Shown here piece after piece: positions 1 through 5,947 of a stretch of 5,947 nucleotides of DNA. The DNA lies in assembly GCA_964393535.1 (NCBI GenBank), contig CAYMUC010000146.1, forward strand, positions 1-5,947, written 5' to 3'. Position 1 is the first letter of the stretch. The number at the start of each line of letters is the position of its first letter. Source of the stretch: CAYMUC01 sp964393535. Lineage in GTDB: Bacteria > Actinomycetota > Acidimicrobiia > Acidimicrobiales > Ilumatobacteraceae. Under the pieces are notes generated by a model that was not told the origin of the DNA, did no database searches, and saw only the letters and a program-made list of their open reading frames with translations. The position numbers and the translations under genes are program-made.

Positions 1-41
1 CGGCCCGTCACGGTGCCTGAACAGGGGTGATGTACTTTCGT

Positions 42-70
42 TTGACGTATACATACGATGTCAATAGCCT
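42..70 (+). promoter_or_regulatory. Candidate promoter for the large surface-protein gene
   Basis: TTGACG at 42-47 matches the -35 consensus in five of six positions. It is followed by a 17-base spacer and TAGCCT at 65-70, which fits the TANNNT pattern of actinobacterial -10 boxes. The surrounding stretch, about 31-66, is clearly AT-richer than the rest of this GC-rich window. Initiation would fall near 76-78 and give a leader of roughly 45 bases before the ATG at 123. A loose inverted repeat, TGAC (43-46) and GTCA (60-63), overlaps the spacer and could be an operator, but short half-sites like these arise easily by chance. The assignment rests on consensus match and position only. Confidence 0.45.
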
Positions 71-107
71 CGTTACGCAGAAGCGTCATTCTGGCGGTTA
101 CGTCGGT

Positions 108-113
108 GAAAGG
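108..113 (+). promoter_or_regulatory. Ribosome-binding site that decides the start of the large CDS
   Basis: GAAAGG lies nine bases before the ATG at 123, which is good Shine-Dalgarno spacing. It supports starting translation at 123 rather than at the in-frame GTG at 27. The upstream GTG has only a G run directly abutting it, and starting there would place the promoter-like sequence inside the gene. It would also put 32 non-signal-like residues ahead of the MRRR signal peptide. Confidence 0.6.
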
Positions 114-122
114 TCGTGCGGG

Positions 123-212
123 ATGCGTCGTCGGTTGGCGTCGGTGTTGGGCAGTCTGGGTCTGGTCATCACCGCGGTGGTTGCGTCGGTCGAGCCACCG
201 GTTGTGTCGGCG
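123..212 (+). other. Sec-type signal peptide
   Basis: The N-terminus has a basic n-region (MRRR), then a hydrophobic stretch at residues 5-23 rich in Leu, Val, Ala and Gly. A Pro-containing c-region leads to V-S-A at 28-30, a good -3/-1 cleavage site. An alternative cleavage is after A33 (S-E-A). The first CWB2 motif begins almost immediately afterwards at R35. There is no lipobox cysteine and no twin-arginine motif with the right context, so general Sec export followed by signal peptidase I cleavage is expected. Confidence 0.85.
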
Positions 213-3200
213 TCAGAAGCGAATCGCACCGGCGGTGCAGACCGGTACGAGACGGCGGTGCAGGTGGCGCGCCGGGTTGGTGGTGGCAATCTGTCGAATC
301 TGGACCGCCTGTTGGTGGTCACGGGTGAGAACTTCCCCGACGCCCTTGCGGCATCCGGTCTGGCCGGGTACTTCGATCGTTGTCCGTCGGGTACCGGTGT
401 GTGTGGTCGTACGGCGATCGTGTTGACGCGCACGGCGTCGCTGCCTGCAGCGACGCGCAACGCCATTCGTACCTCGGCGTTGTCGACGTCTCGGATCATC
501 GTGCTGGGCGGTCCCGATGCGATCTCGCAGCAGGTGCATGACGAGATCGCCGCTGCCGCCGGTTGGAGCGGAACGGGCGAGAATCCGGTGCTTCGTATCG
601 CTGGTGCCACTCGATATGAGACGGCGACCGCCATCGTGGATCATGTGCGGGAAGTGGCGGGTGGTTCGTTGCCGGCTTCGTATCGGACGGTGTTGGTGGC
701 CAACGGTGAAACGTTCCCCGACGCTCTCGCAGCAGGCAGTCTGGCCTACGCGAACGGCCACCTGTTGTTGTTGTCGCGTGCCCCGTCGGCACCCGACACC
801 ACGGTCGGTGCGGTGGAGGACCTGCGGGCCAACTGCGCCATTCTGATCGGCGGCACTGCTGCTTTGTCGTCGCGTGTGTCGACGCAGGTGAACACGGTTC
901 TCACACCCGGTGGTTGCGGTGTGGACCGTATCGGTGGCGCCGACCGCTACGAGACCGCCGCCAATATCGCCACACGGTTCGTGGCGTTGAACGGGCCCGG
1001 CACCAGTGTGTTGCTCACCTCGGGCGAGAACTTCGCCGATGCGCTCACCATGGGGCCGCTCAGCCGGTCTGACACACCCGTCATCCTGACGGCTACCGAC
1101 ACCCTGCCTGCCGCCACGCAGGAGTGGCTGCGGGACAACCCGTCGAACGCGGCCAACATCGATGTGATCGGTGGCCCAGACAGCGTGCCACCTGCAGTGG
1201 TGAACGCCGCCGTGCTGGTGGTGCCACCTCGTCGTCCCGCTTCTCCTCCGTCGCCGGCTCCCGATCCGCTACCCGTTGGCGTCTCGGGGTGGCCCACCAG
1301 CGTTACCAGCCAGGGTGGCGGCGACGGTCTCACCATCACGGGGACCGCAGCGACCACCTCGGGTGAATCGTTCGTCACCGGTAGGTTCAGCGACACGGCC
1401 ATCTTCACGGGTGCGATCACGGGTGCCACGCTGACGAGTGCCGGGGCCACCGACGGCTTCGTGGCCAAGGTGAGCGCCACCGGTACCTGGGAATGGGCTG
1501 CGCACATCAGTGGCACGCAGGCGATCTCAGCCAACTCGATCACCACCACCACCAACGGTGCCATCGTGACCGGCGTCTTCGCAGGCACGGCCACGTTCGG
1601 CTCCACCTCGCTCGTCAGCAGCGGTGGTATCGACGTCTTCGTGGCCAGGATCAGCGATACCGGGGAGTGGCTGTGGGTCGCCGCCGCGGGTGCTGGAGTC
1701 GAGGTAGACGCGAACGATCGGGCCTACTCGGTGTCGGTGGATGCCACGGGCTCGGCGTTCGTTGTCGGGCATCGTTCTGGGTCGAGTGCAGCATTCGTGT
1801 TGAAACATGCCGATGGGACGTCCCTGAATGCCGGTCAAGTGACCGACTCCCCGAAGCGGGCTCCGTTCGTGGCCAAGATCGATGCCAACGGTGTGTGGCA
1901 GTGGGCTCGGGTAGTGGATATGAGCAATCCGGAAGGTGATTCGGAGGCCTATGGGGTGTCGGTGTCGCACGACGGCACAGCCATCGTGACCGGCAGCTTC
2001 CGCAACACTGCGACGTTCACTGGCGCCACGACCGGCTCGACGCTCACCAGTGTCGACTCGCTCGATGCGTTCGTGGCCAAGATCGACGCAAGCGGTGCAT
2101 GGGTATGGGCGACCACCCTGGGGGGTCCCAGCATCCAACGGGGCCGGGCAGTAGCGGCCACCTCCGATGGCGGAGCGTTCTTCACGGGTGGCATTCAGGA
2201 CACCGTCACCATTGCCGCTCCGAACACGGTCAGCAACGCCGCCGTCACGCTCAGCGGTACAGGGGGGAACAACGACATCGTGGTGGGTCGCCTCGATACC
2301 AACGGTTTGTGGGTGTGGGCCACACGGGTCGAGAGTTCCGGGAACGACTTCGGCACCGGTATCGACGCGGTGTCCGACGGTTCAGGTGCCATCGTCACCG
2401 GCTTCTACCACGGCATGGCAACCTTCAGTGCCACTTCGACGTTCGTGCTCACCAGTGCAGGCGGTTCCGATCTCTTCGTCGCCAGCATCAGTGCCAGCGG
2501 CGCTTGGGGTTGGGTGGTTCCCGGCGGCAGCGCAGGCAACGACGAGGGTTTTGGGGTGTCGGTTCTGGGCGATGGTTCGGCGATCGTGGGCGGCTTTGTC
2601 ACGGGCATCGCCGACTTCGGCGAGGTGACGGTTGCGGGTCTCGACAATCGAAGTGGCGCCGTGGCCCGAGTGACGCCCTCTGGTTCCTTCACCTGGGCCA
2701 CAGAAGCCACAGCACCTGGCTCGATCGTGGGCAACGGCATCACCGGCGCCGCAACGGCCACACTGTCCGATGGTTCGGTGCTCGCCGTGGGTGTGGTGAA
2801 CCAGACGGCCACGTTCACCAACACGGCGACCGGGAACCCCATCACCGCCGCCAGTCTGGGTGCTGGAGACGTGTACGTCGCCAAACTGACGGCCGACGGT
2901 CGCTATGTGTGGGTGACCCTGGCCGGCGGTCTCGGTAACGACCAGGCAACCGGTATCTCGGCACTGGCCGACGGTTCAGGTGCCATCGTCACAGGATCGT
3001 TCCAGGGGACAGCATCGTTCGCCGGTGCCATCACCGGTTCGGCCCTCACCAGTGTGGGCAACGCCGACATGTTCGCCGCCAAGATCGACGCCAACGGCAA
3101 CTGGCAGTGGGCGGTTCCCGCTGGCGGCGAGGGCGACCAGATCGCAACCGGTGTTGCGGCCTTCCCCGATGGTTCAGGCGCCATGGTCACGGGCTACACG

Positions 3201-5261
3201 GCAACCGTTGCTGCCACGAACGGAACCATGACGTTCGAGGGGGCCACCACGGTCAGCAACGCTGCCATCACGCTGTCCAACAACTCGGGTACCGACGGCT
3301 TCGTGGCACGGGTGAACGGCGAAGGCCTGTGGGAGTGGGCGCGTTCGATCGGCAACACCGGTGGCACCGACCTGCCTGCAAGTGTGTCGCAGGGGAATGG
3401 CATCTCGGTGATCGTCGATGGAGGTGTCACCACCGGCGCCGTGGTCACCGGCACATTCAACAACACGGCAACGTTTGGAGGACTCACGCTCGCCAATGCC
3501 GTCGACCTGGATGCCTTCGTGGCCAGAATCGACCTCGACGGTACCTGGGTGTGGGCAACCAGGCTGGGTGACGCGAGCCGGGAACGCGGGCGTGCCGTGT
3601 CGGCGGCCGTCGACGGTGGAGCATTCTTCACCGGTTCGCTTCAAGCCACGGTCACGATTCCCGCCGGTGACACGTCGGGCGGCCAGGCCATCACGCTCAG
3701 CGGGACCTCAGGAAACAACGACATCGTGGTGGGTCGTCTCGACTCGGCTGGCAAGTGGGTATGGGCAACACGTGTCGGGGGTGCAGGGGGCGACTTCGGT
3801 AACGGTGTCGCCGGACTGTCCGACGGCTCCGGCGCCATCGTCACCGGTGAGTTCACGGGTACCGTCACCTTCCCCACCGCCACCCCGACCTCGCTCACCT
3901 CCACCGGTGACTCGGACGCGTTCGTGGCGAAGATCGCTGCCAACGGCGCGTGGCAGTGGGCGCGGGCCGCGGGCGGCGTAGGTAGCGACCGCGGCAATGC
4001 CGTGGCTGCCTTCACCGATGGTGCCTCGGTCATCACGGGCAACTATGTCGGCACCGTCACCGTGGGTGCCTATGTGCGTAGCGGCCTCAGCAACACATCG
4101 GCACTGTTCGCCAAGGTCGGCGCCGACGGTTCGTTCATCGGCTCAGATCCCGATCCCGGGGTGGTGGACCCGGGCTTCAACGTGGTGCTCACCGGTGGCG
4201 TGGCCACTCCGGTCCACGTGTGGGCGATCGCCGTACAAAGCGACGGGAAGGCGATCATCGGTGGCAGCTTCACCGCGGTCGATGGCCTGACTCAGCACCG
4301 CTACGTGGCGCGCATGAACGCTGACGGCACGCTGGACACGTCGTTCACGGTGGCGAACATTCCTGGTATCGCCACCGTGAGGGCGTTGGCGGTTCAACCC
4401 GACGGCAAGGTGCTGGTGGGTGGCAGCTTCTCGCAGGTGGGTGGACGGAGCCAACGAGGACTCGTGCGCCTGAACGCGGACGGCACCCTGGACACCAGCT
4501 TCGCTGATCCCCAGATCAACAGCCTGGTGCGGGCGATCGCCGTGCAAGGCGATGGCAAGATCGTGATCGGTGGCCTGTTCACCAGCGTCGCGGGGCAGGT
4601 TCGTAACCGCATCGCCCGGCTCAATGTCGACGGCACCCTCGACACAGGCTTCAACCCCAATGCCGACGGCTGGGTGCACGCCATTGCCCTACAAGGCGAT
4701 GGCAAGGTGGTGTTCGCGGGCACCTTCAACAACGTGAGCACGTCTGGTCGCACCAAGGTCGCTCGTGTGCACGCCAATGGCGATGTCGACGGAACCTTCA
4801 CCCCGAACATCACCGGCCTCACCGGCTTCGCCGTCAATGCCGTCGCTGTGCAGAGCAACGGCAAGATCGTGATCGGTGGCGACTTCCTGCAGGCCGACGG
4901 CGTCAACCAGCGACGAGTTGCCCGTCTCCAGAGCGACGGCAGTCGCGACTCCAGCTTCGCCGATCCCGTCATCGTGGGAACGATTCACTCGCTCTATGTC
5001 CGCAGCGACGAAAGGGTGATCGTGGCTGGCGAGTTCGTCAGTGTGAACTCCGAACCGCGACTGGGTATGGCCCGGTTGAGGGCCACCGGTATCGTCGACA
5101 CGGCGTTCCCCAACCCACTCGTGCGAGCCCTGGCCACCAGCAACACCTCGAGCGGCCTGTACGCGGTGGCACCGATTCGCGATGGCTTGAGCGTCATCGG
5201 CGGGCGCATCTTCTCGGTGCAGGGGGAGGCCCGCACAGGTGTGGCGGCCCTCTTCGGCTGA
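123..5261 (+). CDS. Secreted cell-wall-anchored repeat protein: CWB2 triad, 14 propeller-type repeats, delta-60 repeats
   Basis: This encodes a 1,712-residue exported protein, predicted to be held on the cell surface. From the chosen ATG it has a signal peptide (residues 1-30) and three CWB2 modules (about 35-146, 158-258, 269-366). A Pro-rich linker follows (368-384). Next come 14 repeats with an aromatic-x-Trp signature (390-1340), resembling seven-bladed propeller (SBBP-type) repeats. A C-terminal array of delta-60 repeats (1345-1712) ends the protein. In Firmicutes, CWB2 triads bind anionic wall polymers, so an anchoring role is expected here, although it is not shown for actinobacteria of this kind. 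There is no LPXTG motif, no C-terminal membrane helix and no recognisable catalytic domain, so adhesion, ligand binding or a structural surface-layer role is inference. The start at 123 is favoured over GTG 27 by the ribosome-binding site and the signal peptide. All four cysteines lie in the CWB2 part. The reading frame is intact throughout. No neighbour on the same strand suggests an operon. Confidence 0.9.
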   Translation: MRRRLASVLGSLGLVITAVVASVEPPVVSASEANRTGGADRYETAVQVARRVGGGNLSNLDRLLVVTGENFPDALAASGLAGYFDRCPSGTGVCGRTAIVLTRTASLPAATRNAIRTSALSTSRIIVLGGPDAISQQVHDEIAAAAGWSGTGENPVLRIAGATRYETATAIVDHVREVAGGSLPASYRTVLVANGETFPDALAAGSLAYANGHLLLLSRAPSAPDTTVGAVEDLRANCAILIGGTAALSSRVSTQVNTVLTPGGCGVDRIGGADRYETAANIATRFVALNGPGTSVLLTSGENFADALTMGPLSRSDTPVILTATDTLPAATQEWLRDNPSNAANIDVIGGPDSVPPAVVNAAVLVVPPRRPASPPSPAPDPLPVGVSGWPTSVTSQGGGDGLTITGTAATTSGESFVTGRFSDTAIFTGAITGATLTSAGATDGFVAKVSATGTWEWAAHISGTQAISANSITTTTNGAIVTGVFAGTATFGSTSLVSSGGIDVFVARISDTGEWLWVAAAGAGVEVDANDRAYSVSVDATGSAFVVGHRSGSSAAFVLKHADGTSLNAGQVTDSPKRAPFVAKIDANGVWQWARVVDMSNPEGDSEAYGVSVSHDGTAIVTGSFRNTATFTGATTGSTLTSVDSLDAFVAKIDASGAWVWATTLGGPSIQRGRAVAATSDGGAFFTGGIQDTVTIAAPNTVSNAAVTLSGTGGNNDIVVGRLDTNGLWVWATRVESSGNDFGTGIDAVSDGSGAIVTGFYHGMATFSATSTFVLTSAGGSDLFVASISASGAWGWVVPGGSAGNDEGFGVSVLGDGSAIVGGFVTGIADFGEVTVAGLDNRSGAVARVTPSGSFTWATEATAPGSIVGNGITGAATATLSDGSVLAVGVVNQTATFTNTATGNPITAASLGAGDVYVAKLTADGRYVWVTLAGGLGNDQATGISALADGSGAIVTGSFQGTASFAGAITGSALTSVGNADMFAAKIDANGNWQWAVPAGGEGDQIATGVAAFPDGSGAMVTGYTATVAATNGTMTFEGATTVSNAAITLSNNSGTDGFVARVNGEGLWEWARSIGNTGGTDLPASVSQGNGISVIVDGGVTTGAVVTGTFNNTATFGGLTLANAVDLDAFVARIDLDGTWVWATRLGDASRERGRAVSAAVDGGAFFTGSLQATVTIPAGDTSGGQAITLSGTSGNNDIVVGRLDSAGKWVWATRVGGAGGDFGNGVAGLSDGSGAIVTGEFTGTVTFPTATPTSLTSTGDSDAFVAKIAANGAWQWARAAGGVGSDRGNAVAAFTDGASVITGNYVGTVTVGAYVRSGLSNTSALFAKVGADGSFIGSDPDPGVVDPGFNVVLTGGVATPVHVWAIAVQSDGKAIIGGSFTAVDGLTQHRYVARMNADGTLDTSFTVANIPGIATVRALAVQPDGKVLVGGSFSQVGGRSQRGLVRLNADGTLDTSFADPQINSLVRAIAVQGDGKIVIGGLFTSVAGQVRNRIARLNVDGTLDTGFNPNADGWVHAIALQGDGKVVFAGTFNNVSTSGRTKVARVHANGDVDGTFTPNITGLTGFAVNAVAVQSNGKIVIGGDFLQADGVNQRRVARLQSDGSRDSSFADPVIVGTIHSLYVRSDERVIVAGEFVSVNSEPRLGMARLRATGIVDTAFPNPLVRALATSNTSSGLYAVAPIRDGLSVIGGRIFSVQGEARTGVAALFG
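225..1220 (+). repeat. Three tandem cell-wall-binding (CWB2) modules
   Basis: There are three copies of about 100 residues. Each opens with an R-[TI]-x-G-A-x-R-Y-E-T-A motif (residues 35-45, 158-168, 269-279). Each then has a G-E-x-F-x-D-A-L core (68-75, 195-202, 301-308). The segment after the core is LTRTASLPAAT in copy 1 and LTATDTLPAAT in copy 3, but is diverged in copy 2. Each copy ends with an I-x-x-[LI]-G-G-[PT] strand. Three consecutive copies is the usual complement for this family, for example in clostridial Cwp proteins, where the triad binds secondary wall polymer. Copy 1 carries an insert with C87 and C94. C238 and C265 flank the junction of copies 2 and 3. The triad is placed directly after the signal peptide, so the long repeat region would project away from the wall. 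Confidence 0.88.
1290..2693 (+). repeat. Repeat block A: seven propeller-type units
   Basis: Seven units of 60-76 residues, each with a G-A-I-V-T-G-type strand, an A-T-F-type strand, an F-V-A-[KR]-[IV]-type strand and a final aromatic-x-Trp strand. The final Trp lies at residues 458, 518, 594, 662, 732, 797 and 858. W390, just after the Pro-rich linker, sits in a similar context and may be a preceding partial strand that closes a ring. Unit 3 (533-600) is the most divergent and carries an unusual insert around 562-580 containing Lys and Pro. The units resemble SBBP-type beta-propeller repeats, and seven units per block fits a single seven-bladed propeller. The fold is inference; the periodicity is directly visible. 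Confidence 0.75.
2694..4142 (+). repeat. Repeat block B: second copy of the seven-unit block
   Basis: Seven more units with the same strand pattern. The final Trp lies at residues 930, 996, 1072, 1144, 1214 and 1279. The last unit ends in GSFIG, with G1340 where the Trp would be. Unit-by-unit features match block A in order. Units 4/11 share LDAF and WVWAT. Units 5/12 share RGRAV, GGAFFTG and NNDIVVGRLD. Units 6/13 share DGSGAIVTG. Units 7/14 share GL-x-N-x-S and GSF. Units 4-7 align to 11-14 without gaps at an offset of 482 residues at the motifs compared. Loss of the last Trp fits the end of a domain, where no further blade follows. Confidence 0.75.
4155..5258 (+). repeat. C-terminal delta-60 repeat array
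   Basis: Six clear delta-60-type repeats (DUF5122/TIGR02608 style) of 49-53 residues each have an A-[IVL]-x-V-Q-x-D-G-K motif (for example 1368-1375, 1421-1428, 1471-1478). A G-G-x-F strand, a V-A-R-[LM]-N strand and a D-G-T-L-D-T-S-F motif (1401-1408, 1453-1460, 1503-1510) follow. The motif is progressively weaker at 1552-1559, 1605-1612 and 1655-1662. A seventh degenerate unit (about 1665-1712) keeps the V-I-G-G and V-A-A-L strands but stops before the D-T-S-F segment. An isolated G-V-V-D-P-G-F (1346-1352) precedes the first unit and resembles the missing segment. Delta-60 repeats are common in large exported bacterial proteins and have no established enzymatic activity. Confidence 0.85.
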
Positions 5262-5280
5262 GGTCGACGGGCGGCGCTCG

Positions 5281-5309
5281 CCACACCACTTACGACAGCG
5301 GTGGTGCGG
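5281..5309. terminator. Weak inverted repeat in the convergent gap
   Basis: CACCAC at 5284-5289 pairs with GTGGTG at 5301-5306 across an 11-base loop. Two more G-C pairs (5281-5282 with 5308-5309) follow beyond one mismatch. It sits between the stop codon of the large gene and the last codons of the pirin gene, so it could act on either transcript. There is no T-tract on either side, so it is not a canonical intrinsic terminator and may be chance in GC-rich sequence. Confidence 0.22.
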
Positions 5310-5947
5310 GAATGCGGGCCAGTCCGCCACCGACAGTGCCGAATCTTGGGCTGTCGTGGTTCCAGTCCCGCACGGCTGTGGTGAGTTCGTCACGGCTGCG
5401 GGCGGCAAAGTTCCAGTGCAGGCGCAACGGCTCGGTGAACGGTAGGCCGCCCAGCAGCATGACTCGGGTGGTGCCCGTGATGCTCGAGATCTGCAGCGCT
5501 GCCACCCCTGGTGGCAGACAGCCCAGGTGCCCGGCTTGAAGGCGAATGCCATCGACCATCACCTCACCATCCAGCGGCAACACTCCGTGCTCGAACGACG
5601 GGTCGACCGGCAGCGTCAGGGCCCCGAAGAGCATCACCTCGGCTCCCACCAACGGTGTGTCGCAGCGCACCGGCGAACGGGCACCCAGCACCTCCCCGAC
5701 CAGCACGGTCACGTCGGACCCTGCCACCTCGACGCGCGGTAGTTCGGCGTGGTGGGCAAAGTCGGGCGGTCCGTGCCGGGTGGCCTCGGGCTGCGCCAAC
5801 CAGCACTGCACCAGGTGCAGTCGACCGCCCGCGCCCTCCGGAACCTGTTCGGCGTGGGCGATGCCATGCCCGGCGGTCATGAGATTCAACTCGCCGGGTC
5901 GCAGCAATTGCTCGTTGCCGAGGCTGTCGCGGTGCATCACCTCGCCG
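5290..5947 (-). CDS. Pirin family protein (3' part, start beyond window)
   Basis: The last 218 residues of a pirin, a bicupin non-haem metal protein family whose members act as transcription cofactors or quercetinase-like dioxygenases. The visible part opens mid-domain with G-E-V-M-H-R-D-S-L-G-N. It continues through R-P-G-E-L-N-L-M-T-A-G-H-G-I-A-H-A-E, the pirin N-terminal cupin signature. The His and Glu of H-A-E (codons at 5854-5856 and 5848-5850) correspond to two of the four metal ligands; the other two (H-x-H) would lie upstream, outside the window. The C-terminal cupin follows, ending in L-L-G-G-L-P-F-T-E-P, W-N-F-A-A-R-S-R-D-E-L and R-F-G, which are typical pirin C-domain motifs. The frame runs open to the window edge, so the Met near 5937 is internal, not the start. 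The stop is TAA at 5290-5292. The gene is convergent with the surface-protein gene and probably unrelated to it. The physiological substrate cannot be inferred. Confidence 0.93.
   Translation of the reverse strand, partial: GEVMHRDSLGNEQLLRPGELNLMTAGHGIAHAEQVPEGAGGRLHLVQCWLAQPEATRHGPPDFAHHAELPRVEVAGSDVTVLVGEVLGARSPVRCDTPLVGAEVMLFGALTLPVDPSFEHGVLPLDGEVMVDGIRLQAGHLGCLPPGVAALQISSITGTTRVMLLGGLPFTEPLRLHWNFAARSRDELTTAVRDWNHDSPRFGTVGGGLARIPAPPLS

Noticed and set aside
1..30. Nine open codons ending in TGA at 28-30, possibly the 3' end of an upstream + strand gene
   Set aside because: Too short to recognise or to distinguish from chance, although the true end of a neighbour cannot be excluded.
27..122. 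In-frame upstream start (GTG at 27, ATG at 30) that would extend the large protein by 32 residues
   Set aside because: The extension has no well-spaced ribosome-binding site, covers the promoter-like sequence and would bury the MRRR signal peptide. The ATG at 123 has a GAAAGG at good spacing.
947..1606. Long - strand open frame (219 codons) opposite the CWB2 and linker region
   Set aside because: It is an antisense shadow of a GC-rich coding sequence, with low-complexity Val/Ala/Pro composition and no recognisable domain. Similar shadows occur at 2405-2884, 3641-4042 and 4394-4972.
2099..2938. + strand alternative-frame open stretch of 279 codons inside the repeat region
   Set aside because: Its Arg/Gly/His-rich translation is what frame-shifted reading of GC-rich repeats gives. 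The main frame has clear repeat motifs throughout.
5266..5283. Small GC hairpin GGCG (5270-5273) with CGCC (5279-5282) after the large gene
   Set aside because: A four-base stem without a T-tract is too weak to call a terminator.
4689..5552. - strand open frame of 287 codons crossing the convergent gap
   Set aside because: It overlaps the well-supported large CDS in antisense and the pirin gene in a different frame, and its translation has no family resemblance.
5935..5940. GTG/ATG near 5935-5940 as the start of the pirin gene
   Set aside because: The frame remains open to the window edge, and the preceding codons (G-E) continue the conserved pirin strand. The H-x-H metal-binding motif of the family must also lie upstream.

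Overview
The window holds one very large secreted repeat protein on the + strand, plus the 3' part of a pirin-family gene on the - strand. The two genes converge across a 28-base gap. Base composition is high-GC, with C- or G-ending codons. The large gene combines cell-wall-binding repeats (CWB2, PF04122 type) with beta-propeller-like and delta-60 repeats. Together these point to an actinobacterium, possibly an aquatic Acidimicrobiia/Ilumatobacter-like lineage. That placement is inference from protein style only, because no rRNA or other marker gene is present.

Layout. Bases 1-122 are non-coding as far as I can see. They contain a locally AT-richer stretch with a plausible promoter (TTGACG, 17-base spacer, TAGCCT) and a ribosome-binding site just before an ATG at 123. 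Bases 123-5261 encode a 1,712-residue exported protein. Its order is: signal peptide; three CWB2 modules; a Pro-rich linker; 14 aromatic-x-Trp repeats; and a C-terminal array of six clear delta-60 repeats plus one degenerate one. Bases 5262-5289 are the intergenic gap. Bases 5290-5947 (- strand) encode the last 218 residues of a pirin, whose start lies beyond the window.

The most interesting observation is the internal organisation of the large protein. The 14 repeats are two tandem copies of a seven-repeat block. Position-specific spacings and unusual repeats recur with a nearly constant offset (472-478, then exactly 482 residues). The delta-60 array also resolves to seven units if the N-terminal GVVDPGF segment completes the degenerate last unit. 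The simplest reading is a CWB2-anchored surface protein displaying three seven-bladed propellers (7+7+7). This is a structural inference. The ligand or function of the displayed part cannot be read from the sequence.

Nothing suggests that the two genes work together. The pirin reads as an ordinary housekeeping or redox-type cupin that happens to lie tail-to-tail with the surface-protein gene. I saw no mobile element, CRISPR array, tRNA or rRNA.
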